From contig CAKTOO010000015.1 in NCBI GenBank assembly GCA_934590165.1, forward strand, positions 7,313-71,312: 64,000 bases of DNA, in the 5' to 3' direction. Made by a program: the position numbers and the translations under genes. Under the pieces are notes generated by a model. That model saw only the letters and a program-made list of their open reading frames with translations. It was not told the DNA's origin and ran no database searches. Shown piece after piece: positions 58,191 through 64,000 of the stretch (position 1 is its first letter; every line of letters starts with the position of its first letter). This DNA comes from an uncultured Dysosmobacter sp. (GTDB lineage: Bacteria > Bacillota > Clostridia > Oscillospirales > Oscillospiraceae).

Positions 58191-59189
58191 ATGGCAGTCA
58201 ATTTAAAAGGCCGGAGCTTTTTGACTCTGGAGGATTTTACCCCCGCTGAAATTCGCTATCTGCTGGATCTGGGCCACGACCTAAAGGCCAAGCGTCGGGC
58301 CGGCATCTGCGACCCTGCCCTGAAGGGCAAGCACATCGTGCTGCTGTTTGAAAAGACCTCCACCCGCACCCGCTGCTCCTTTGAGGTGGCGGCCACCCAG
58401 GAGGGGGCCCATGTCACGTATCTGGACGCAAACAGCTCCCAGATGGGCAAAAAGGAGTCTCTGGAGGACTCCGCCAAGGTGTTGGGCCGCTTTTTCGACG
58501 GCATTGAGTACCGGGGCTATGCGCAGTCCGCCGTGGAGGACCTGGCGAAATACTCCGGTGTCCCCGTGTGGAACGGCCTCACCGACGCGGACCATCCCAC
58601 CCAGATCCTGGCGGACATGATGACCATTGAGGAGCACTGCCACAAGCCCCTGAACCAGGTGAAGGTGGTGTTCCCCGGCGATGTCCGCAACAACATGTGC
58701 TACGCCTGGATGATCGGCGCCGCCAAAATGGGGATGCATTTCGTGGCCATGGGCCCGGAGCAGCTGGCCAAGGAGATGGACAAGGCGCTCATCCAGCGGG
58801 TCTTCGCCACCGCCCGGGAAAACGGCGGCCTCATCGAGATCACCGACCGCCCGGAAGACCTGAAAGGCGCCGATGTCATTTACGGCGACATCTGGGCCTC
58901 CATGGGCGAGGAAGCCCTCATCCCGGAGCGGGCCAAGCTCCTCTCTCCCTTCCGGGTGACGGAGGAGACCCTGGCCGCCACCGGCAACCCGGATGTGCTG
59001 TATATGCACTGCCTGCCCTCCTTCCACGACTTTGAAACAAAGCTGGCCAAGGAGTGGAAAAACCAGGGCGTGGACATCCGGGAGGTCACCGACGAGGTGT
59101 TCCGCAGCCGCCACAGCGTGGTGTTTGACGAAGCGGAAAACCGTATGCACTCCATCAAGGCGGTGTTGGTGGCCACTATCGGCAAATAA
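58191..59189 (+). CDS. arcB: Ornithine carbamoyltransferase
   Basis: A 332-aa enzyme with the carbamoyl phosphate loop STRTRCSFE, the ornithine-binding HPTQILAD, and the C-terminal HCLPSFHD. The context after arginine deiminase marks it as the catabolic type, which splits citrulline with phosphate to ornithine and carbamoyl phosphate. The anabolic reaction cannot be excluded from sequence. ATG 58191 follows AAGGAGAG. The carrier gene follows 19 bases later. Confidence 0.95.
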   Translation: MAVNLKGRSFLTLEDFTPAEIRYLLDLGHDLKAKRRAGICDPALKGKHIVLLFEKTSTRTRCSFEVAATQEGAHVTYLDANSSQMGKKESLEDSAKVLGRFFDGIEYRGYAQSAVEDLAKYSGVPVWNGLTDADHPTQILADMMTIEEHCHKPLNQVKVVFPGDVRNNMCYAWMIGAAKMGMHFVAMGPEQLAKEMDKALIQRVFATARENGGLIEITDRPEDLKGADVIYGDIWASMGEEALIPERAKLLSPFRVTEETLAATGNPDVLYMHCLPSFHDFETKLAKEWKNQGVDIREVTDEVFRSRHSVVFDEAENRMHSIKAVLVATIGK

Positions 59190-59208
59190 CGAGCAAGGGG
59201 GTCTCCCT

Positions 59209-60597
59209 TTGGAAAGAAAAAAATTCCACATGCCCACAGCCTACACCATTTTGTTTCTGCTCATCATTCTGGTAGCCATTGCCACCTGGTTCATCCCCGC
59301 CGGCACCTATGATTATGTGGACGGTGTGCCGGTGGCGGGCACGTACCACCCCACCGCCGCCAGCCCCCAGGGCGTGGGTGCCGTGCTGAAAGCCGCCTTT
59401 TCCGGCTTTTATGACGCGGTGGACGTTTGCGTGTTCATTTTGATGGTGGGCGGCTTTCTGGGCGTGGTCATGAAGACCGGTGCCGTGGACGCCGGCGTGG
59501 CCCGGGTCATCCAGCGGCTGGGCGGCCGGGAAAAGTGGCTCATCCCCATCCTCATGCTTCTGTTCGGCCTGGGCGGCACCACCTACGGCATGTGGGAGGA
59601 GACCATGGCCTTTTACCCACTGCTGATCCCGGTATTTCTGGCGGCAGGCTACGACGCGGTGGTAGGCATCTCTGTCATTTTGCTGGGGGCCGGCGCCGGC
59701 ATCATCAGCTCCACCGTGAATCCCTTCGCTACCGGCATCGCCTCCGGCTTCGCCGGGGTCTCCCTGGGAGAGGGCATTTTGCTGCGGGCACTCCAGTGGG
59801 TGGTGTTTGAGAGCGCCGCCATCTGGTATGTCATGGCCTACGCCGCCCGGGTGAAGAAAAATTCCTCCCGATCCGTGGTGGGCGTAGGCGCTGGCAAGCT
59901 CCATGTCAGTATGGAGGACACTGTCCCCTACACCTCCCGCCGCAAGGCCATCATGGCGGTATTCACCCTGGTGTTCCTCATCATGGTCTACGCCGTCATC
60001 CCCTTTGACGAGATGGGCCTTGCCCTGCCGGTCTTGGGCTGGTGGTTCCCGGAGCTGAGCGCGTTGTTTTTGGTGGGCGGCATCCTCATCGGCCTCATGG
60101 ACCGCATGTCGGAAAGCGAGATCGCCGAGACCTTCGTGGCCGGCTGCGCGGACCTTTTGGGCGTGGCCCTCATCATCGGCATCAGCCGGGGCATCACCGT
60201 CCTGATGAACGACGGCGGCATCACGGACACCATCCTTCACTGGGGCGAGGAGGCCCTCTCCGGAGCTGGCCCCGTCAGCTTCGTGCTGCTGGTGTATCTT
60301 ATCTATCTGCCCCTGACGGTGCTCATTCCTTCCTCCTCGGGGCTCGCCACGCTGTCCGTGCCGGTCATGGCGCCTTTGGGCCGCTTCGCCGGGGTGGGCG
60401 GCGACCTGGTGGTGACGGCGTTCCAGTCCGCCTCTGGACTGGTGAATATCATCACGCCCACCGCCGCCGTGGTCATGGGCGCCTTGGCCCTGGGCCATGT
60501 GCCCTATGACCGGTGGGTGACATACGTGTGGAAGCTGATCTTGTATTTTCTGCTGCTGACCATGGTGTTTCTGGTGGCTGGTGTGCTGCTGGGCTGA
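59209..60597 (+). CDS. YfcC/DcuC-family carrier, probable arginine-ornithine or related antiporter
   Basis: A 462-aa polytopic membrane protein of the YfcC (DcuC-like) group, with about 12 membrane segments. The family stretches are KFHMPTAYTILFLLI, IPAGTYDYV, VGGFLGVVMKTGA, GTTYGMWEETMAFYPLLIPV and PSSSGLATLSVPVMAPLG. Its place right after arcA and arcB makes arginine/ornithine or citrulline exchange likely. It is not the usual ArcD family. A TTG start at 59209 follows AAGGGGG by 7 bases; a Met at 59230 is the alternative. Confidence 0.88.
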   Translation: MERKKFHMPTAYTILFLLIILVAIATWFIPAGTYDYVDGVPVAGTYHPTAASPQGVGAVLKAAFSGFYDAVDVCVFILMVGGFLGVVMKTGAVDAGVARVIQRLGGREKWLIPILMLLFGLGGTTYGMWEETMAFYPLLIPVFLAAGYDAVVGISVILLGAGAGIISSTVNPFATGIASGFAGVSLGEGILLRALQWVVFESAAIWYVMAYAARVKKNSSRSVVGVGAGKLHVSMEDTVPYTSRRKAIMAVFTLVFLIMVYAVIPFDEMGLALPVLGWWFPELSALFLVGGILIGLMDRMSESEIAETFVAGCADLLGVALIIGISRGITVLMNDGGITDTILHWGEEALSGAGPVSFVLLVYLIYLPLTVLIPSSSGLATLSVPVMAPLGRFAGVGGDLVVTAFQSASGLVNIITPTAAVVMGALALGHVPYDRWVTYVWKLILYFLLLTMVFLVAGVLLG

Positions 60598-60600
60598 CGC

Positions 60601-60631
60601 AAAAAGGACCGCCATACGGCGGTCCTTTTTT
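60601..60631. terminator. Bidirectional terminator after the arginine genes
   Basis: AAAAA, stem GGACCGCC/GGCGGTCC with loop ATAC and six T. Convergent genes share it. Confidence 0.88.
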
Positions 60632-60645
60632 AATCGATCAACAGT

Positions 60646-61176
60646 TCAGCGGCTGGAGAACTTGTCCCAGAAGGCCAGCAGGCCGGCAGGGAAGCACAGC
60701 AGCATGGAAACCACGGCGCCAAAGGTGGCCTGGAAGATCTGGAAGGGCAGCTTCAGCAGGGAATACTCCGGCGTGGAGTAGATGAAGGCCCGGCCCAGAG
60801 AGTAGCCCACCACGTTGATGACCACGCCCAGGATGACACCCACCAGGGCGCTCCGGCTGCGGCGGTCAGCGGACAGCTTGTGGGCGCACAGGGAGATGAC
60901 CACCGCCTGAAGGCCGTGGGTCACCAAGGAGACGAACATAGGCGCTGGATAGAAGAAGAAATCGCCCAGGAAGGCGCCCACGCCGCCCACGATAAACGCA
61001 CCCAGGGGGTCCAGCAAAATGGCGGCCGTGCAGATGACCGCGTCGTTGAGATACAAGTGCCCGCCGGGAACGGGGATGCTGAAAGAACTCATGACCACAT
61101 TCATGGCCATCAGCATGGCAGTGACCGTCAGCCACTTGGTAGGATGCTTTTTCCGCAGCTGAGTTTCAGAAGACAT
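60646..61176 (-). CDS. ECF transporter substrate-binding (S) component
   Basis: A 176-aa membrane protein of the ECF S-component type, with about six segments. The N-terminal KWLTVTAMLMAMNVVMSSFSIPVPGGHLYLNDAVICTAAILLDPLGAF and GVGAFLGDFF are the segments that hold the vitamin in relatives. No ATPase or T component is next to it, so it probably uses the shared ECF module encoded elsewhere. Substrate is unknown; a thiazole, pyrimidine or other vitamin precursor is possible. There is no riboswitch in the short upstream region. Confidence 0.87.
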   Translation of the reverse strand: MSSETQLRKKHPTKWLTVTAMLMAMNVVMSSFSIPVPGGHLYLNDAVICTAAILLDPLGAFIVGGVGAFLGDFFFYPAPMFVSLVTHGLQAVVISLCAHKLSADRRSRSALVGVILGVVINVVGYSLGRAFIYSTPEYSLLKLPFQIFQATFGAVVSMLLCFPAGLLAFWDKFSSR

Positions 61177-61278
61177 GATGTTTTCGCTCCTTTGTGAGAT
61201 ATGAAGCTATCATACCCCCGTTTTGAATCTATGGAAATTACCAAATTGTGAAAATTTTATAAGGTCAGGCGGCAACAT

Positions 61279-61315
61279 AAAAACAGAGGACCGTCTGAAA
61301 CGGTCCTCTGTTTTT
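61279..61315 (-). terminator. Terminator after the lipoprotein gene
   Basis: A 16-bp stem (AAAAACAGAGGACCGT and its complement, 61279-61315) with a 5-nt loop, T-rich on the minus strand. It overlaps the gene's stop codon. Confidence 0.88.
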
Positions 61316-61947
61316 CATTCCATCAGCTGGAAGGTATTTGCGATCTGCGCCAGCCGGGTGCCGAAGCCCTCCGCCGCCTCCGCGGGGTACTCCCAAGAAA
61401 TGACGTAGACCGTGCCGTCAGCCCCCTCCGCCGCCATAAAGCTCAAAAAGTCTCCGTCCTCGTCCACACCGGTCAAGGGGTCGCCCAGGCTGCCGCCCAT
61501 GAGGTCCTCAAACACATAGTCCCGGTCCTCCACAAAGGCCGCTTTGACGGCCTCCAGCGTGCGGTCCGGGTAAACAGGATACTGCCGCACCTCCAGCTCT
61601 GCCTCGCCGTTGAGGGTACTTTCCCAGGTATCCTCCGCCGTGCCGTCGTCCAAATCCTTTTCGTGGCGCCAGCCCTCCTCCGGAATGTAGAGGGAATACC
61701 CCTGGCCGATGAACAATACCGCGGGGACCTCCTCGGTCTCCCCCTCCACGGTCATCTCCAGCACGGTCCGGTCCTCCCGGCCCAGCTCCGCCGCCGTGGG
61801 GTTGCGGTCCGCGCCGGCAGGGGCGGTCTGCTCCGCCGCAGGCGTTTGGCTCTCCGCGGCAGGGGCTTTTTCCGCCGTGGTCTTGGTCCCGCCGCAGCCG
61901 GACAGGAGCAGAGCCAACAGAACGCCGGCCAAAATCATTCGTTTCAC
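61315..61947 (-). CDS. Surface lipoprotein of unknown function, 210 aa
   Basis: A 210-aa protein with a lipoprotein signal MKRMILAGVLLALLLSGC (Cys 18), a Thr/Ala/Glu-rich linker to about residue 50, and an unrecognised acidic domain with Tyr and Trp residues (YSLYIPEEGWRHEKD). I chose the GTG at 61947 because AAGGAG is then 9 bases away; the GTG at 61956 lies against the ribosome site. Function is unknown; it might be a surface stress or binding protein. Confidence 0.78.
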   Translation of the reverse strand: MKRMILAGVLLALLLSGCGGTKTTAEKAPAAESQTPAAEQTAPAGADRNPTAAELGREDRTVLEMTVEGETEEVPAVLFIGQGYSLYIPEEGWRHEKDLDDGTAEDTWESTLNGEAELEVRQYPVYPDRTLEAVKAAFVEDRDYVFEDLMGGSLGDPLTGVDEDGDFLSFMAAEGADGTVYVISWEYPAEAAEGFGTRLAQIANTFQLME

Positions 61948-62007
61948 TTCAGCCACCTCCTTATATTTTTAGACGGTCTGTCTCTTTCATTGGTTGCATC
62001 TTTTTAG

Positions 62008-62048
62008 AAAAAACCGCCGTCCGTAGTCTCCCACGGACGGTGGTTTTT
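62008..62048 (-). terminator. Terminator after ftsH
   Basis: A 16-bp stem (62008-62024 with 62033-62048, one G-T pair) lies just past the ftsH stop, with T-rich end on the minus strand. Confidence 0.85.
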
Positions 62049-62054
62049 GATGCG

Positions 62055-63893
62055 TCACGGTTCCGCCGGCTTCTCGTCGAATACCGCCAGGAACGCGGCC
62101 TGGTCCATGGTCTCGTGCTCCAGCAAATACCGGGCCACGGTCTCCAGAGCCTCCCGCTGCCGCCCCAGAATGGCCTGGCAGCGGCTGTACGCCTGGGCCA
62201 CCACGTTCTGGACCTCCTGATCGATCTGGGCCGCCACCGCCTCGGAGTAGCTGCGGCCCTGGGTCATGGTGCGGCCGATGAACACATCGTGGCCCTCGTC
62301 AAAGGACACGGTGCCCAGCTTGTCACTCATACCGTAGGAAGCCACCATCTTCCGCGCGATCTGGGAAGCCCGCTGGATGTCGTTGCTGGCGCCGGTGGAG
62401 ATATCTCCCAGGCACAGCTTCTCCGCCACGCGGCCGCCCAGCAACCCCACGATCTGGTCCTCCATATACCGCTTGGAGAGGTAGGAGCGGTCCTCCTCCG
62501 GCAGCGAGATGGTCATGCCGCCCGCCTGGCCCCGGGGCACGATGGTGATCTGGCTCACCGGGTCCTGGCCCGGCAGGCTGTGCATCACCACAGCGTGGCC
62601 CGCCTCGTGATAGGCGGTCAGTTCCCGCTCGTGTTGGGGGACCACCCGGCTCTTTTTCTCCGGGCCGGCCAGGACCTTGATCTCCGCCTTTTCCAGGTCC
62701 TCCATGCAGATGTAGGGCCGGTCCTCCCGGGCAGCCAGCAGGGCGCCCTCGTTCACCAGGTTCTCCAGGTCCGCGCCGGTAAAGCCCGGCGTGCCTCTGG
62801 CCAGTTTTTTCAGGTCCACATCCTCCGCCAGAGGCTTGCCCTTCACATGGACCCGGAGGATCTCCTCCCGGCCCCGGATGTCCGGCAGGCCCACATACAC
62901 CTGGCGGTCAAACCGGCCGGGCCGCAGCAGGGCCGGGTCCAGTACATCCGCCCGGTTGGTGGCGGCCAGCACCACAACGCCCTCGTTGGCGGCAAAGCCG
63001 TTCATCTCCACCAGCAGCTGGTTGAGGGTCTGCTCCCGCTCATCATGGCCGCCGCCCAGGCCCGTGCCTCTCTGGCGGCCCACGGCGTCGATCTCGTCGA
63101 TAAACACGATGGCGGGGGAATTCTTCTTGGCCTGGTCAAACAGGTCCCGGACACGGCTGGCGCCCACGCCCACATACAGCTCCACGAAGTCGGAGCCGGA
63201 GATGGACAAAAAGCCCACGCCGGCCTCGCCGGCCACGGCCTTGGCCAGCAGCGTCTTACCGGTGCCCGGAGGGCCCACCAGCAGCACGCCCTTGGGAATG
63301 CGGGCACCCAGGGCGATATACTTCTGGGGGGCCTTCAAAAACTCCACGATCTCCTGAAGTTCTTCCTTTTCCTCGTCAGCGCCGGCCACATCCTCAAAGG
63401 TGACCTTTTTGTCCTTATCCGTCAGGGTGCGGGTGCGGGCCATGCCGAATTTGGCCATGCGGTCGCCGCCCATCCCCCCCTGGGAACGGATAAACATCAA
63501 ATACCACATGCCGCCCAGCACCACCACCATCAAGATCCAGGGCAGCAGATACTCCAACCAGTTGGTGGTCTCCCTGGGCGGGTAGTCGTAATCCTTGATG
63601 ATACCCTTGGCATATTGCTCCTGGATCAGGGGATCCAGGTCCTCATAAAACAGGTCGAAGCTGTACAGCTGATAGCGTACCGTCTCCCCGCTGTCTTTCA
63701 GTTTTATGGTCAGGACATGCTGTTTGCTGACGCTCAGTTCCTCCACCTTTTCCTGCTGGAACAGCTGGCGGACCTGGGCATAGTCCAGCTTCTCTCCCTG
63801 GGTGTCCGCCTGCCACAGCCAGCTGAGGCACAGCACGATCACCATGATCAGGAACATAAAGCTGAGTCCCGACGCCTTGTTTTGTCTCGTCAC
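62055..63893 (-). CDS. ftsH: ATP-dependent zinc metalloprotease FtsH
   Basis: A 612-aa membrane protease. Two N-terminal membrane segments (about residues 10-27 and 112-134) flank an outer domain. The AAA module has Walker A GPPGTGKT, Walker B FIDEIDAVG and the SRH arginines (LLRPGRFDRQ). The C-terminal protease has the zinc motif HEAGH. It degrades misfolded membrane and regulatory proteins. The GTG start at 63893 follows AGGAGG. It lies directly after hpt, the usual hpt-ftsH order. Confidence 0.97.
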   Translation of the reverse strand: MTRQNKASGLSFMFLIMVIVLCLSWLWQADTQGEKLDYAQVRQLFQQEKVEELSVSKQHVLTIKLKDSGETVRYQLYSFDLFYEDLDPLIQEQYAKGIIKDYDYPPRETTNWLEYLLPWILMVVVLGGMWYLMFIRSQGGMGGDRMAKFGMARTRTLTDKDKKVTFEDVAGADEEKEELQEIVEFLKAPQKYIALGARIPKGVLLVGPPGTGKTLLAKAVAGEAGVGFLSISGSDFVELYVGVGASRVRDLFDQAKKNSPAIVFIDEIDAVGRQRGTGLGGGHDEREQTLNQLLVEMNGFAANEGVVVLAATNRADVLDPALLRPGRFDRQVYVGLPDIRGREEILRVHVKGKPLAEDVDLKKLARGTPGFTGADLENLVNEGALLAAREDRPYICMEDLEKAEIKVLAGPEKKSRVVPQHERELTAYHEAGHAVVMHSLPGQDPVSQITIVPRGQAGGMTISLPEEDRSYLSKRYMEDQIVGLLGGRVAEKLCLGDISTGASNDIQRASQIARKMVASYGMSDKLGTVSFDEGHDVFIGRTMTQGRSYSEAVAAQIDQEVQNVVAQAYSRCQAILGRQREALETVARYLLEHETMDQAAFLAVFDEKPAEP

Positions 63894-63926
63894 AGATTCA
63901 TCCTCCTTTGGATGCGGGAAATCGCC

Positions 63927-64000
63927 TTATTGGGCGGCGTAGACCTCCGGCTTCAGCACGCCGATATACGGCACGTTCCGGTACTGCTGGGCGTAGTCCA
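63927..64000 (-). CDS. hpt: Hypoxanthine phosphoribosyltransferase, C-terminal fragment
   Basis: The gene enters from the right edge and is read on the minus strand to a TAA at 63927-63929. The visible 23 residues include DYAQQYRNVPYIGVLKPEVY, the C-terminal signature of hypoxanthine-guanine phosphoribosyltransferase. It salvages purine bases with PRPP. Its end lies 33 bases before the ftsH start. The catalytic part is outside the window. Confidence 0.85.
   Translation of the reverse strand, partial: DYAQQYRNVPYIGVLKPEVYAAQ

Noticed and set aside
1..64000. CRISPR arrays, insertion sequences, phage genes, rRNA genes
   Set aside because: No spaced direct repeats, transposase, integrase or phage structural genes were seen, and no rRNA sequence. 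Gene order and base use look like uniform core chromosome.

Overview
This 64 kb window is a gene-dense, GC-rich (roughly 60%) bacterial chromosome segment. The gene content points to an anaerobic, gut-type member of the Clostridia, most likely Oscillospiraceae of the Flavonifractor/Lawsonibacter/Intestinimonas kind (an inference from family style, not from a search). The clues are class III glutamine synthetase, T-box leaders, ferredoxin-dependent 2-oxoacid oxidoreductase, rubrerythrin, arginine deiminase pathway genes, ECF transport and a yybP-ykoY-type manganese riboswitch. I see no phage, insertion sequence or CRISPR array. It reads as core chromosome with rich cis-regulation.

Layout. 1-1.95 kb: the 3' end of purA, a 51-aa membrane protein and purB (AMP synthesis). 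1.95-3.9 kb: a LysR regulator divergent from an EamA exporter, with overlapping -35 boxes. 4.0-8.3 kb: an asparagine-type T-box, asnB and class III glutamine synthetase (nitrogen assimilation). 8.3-10.2 kb: lrgAB and a zinc-dependent phospholipase C-like protein. 10.3-18.6 kb: a Phe/Tyr-rich leader peptide with a transcription attenuator, followed by aroF-tyrA-aroB-aroA-aroC-pheA-aroE/aroK-aroQ. This is an apparently complete route from erythrose-4-P and PEP to phenylpyruvate and hydroxyphenylpyruvate. 18.6-22 kb: cstA with a small partner gene, and a GntR/FadR-type regulator. 22.1-27 kb: a P-loop ATPase, a four-subunit branched-chain 2-oxoacid:ferredoxin oxidoreductase and, behind a valine-type T-box, ilvE. 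Together these would degrade or make branched-chain amino acids.

27-36.4 kb: a GNAT acetyltransferase, a zinc-ribbon membrane protein divergent from htpG, then a leftward peptide ABC transporter operon (binding protein, two permeases, two ATPases) ending in a membrane metallopeptidase. 36.4-45.1 kb: AI-2E-type permease, lipid kinase, NUDIX hydrolase, a cation exchanger behind a manganese riboswitch, a phosphatase-acetyltransferase fusion, tRNA-Ser(GGA), a patatin and a Na/phosphate cotransporter. 45.1-47 kb: thioredoxin reductase and rubrerythrin (oxidative stress). 47-50 kb: a polar amino acid ABC transporter followed by an unusual cluster of hairpins. 50-56.8 kb: M20 amidohydrolase, TIM-barrel isomerase, xanthine/uracil permease, marR-MATE and degV. 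56.9-60.6 kb: arginine deiminase, ornithine carbamoyltransferase and a YfcC-type carrier, without carbamate kinase. 60.6-64 kb: an ECF substrate-binding membrane protein, a lipoprotein, ftsH and the 3' end of hpt.

The most interesting element is the aro attenuator at 10.3-10.5 kb. A 34-aa leader with nine Phe/Tyr codons and no Trp codon precedes a terminator, and a competing 10-bp antiterminator can be drawn by hand.
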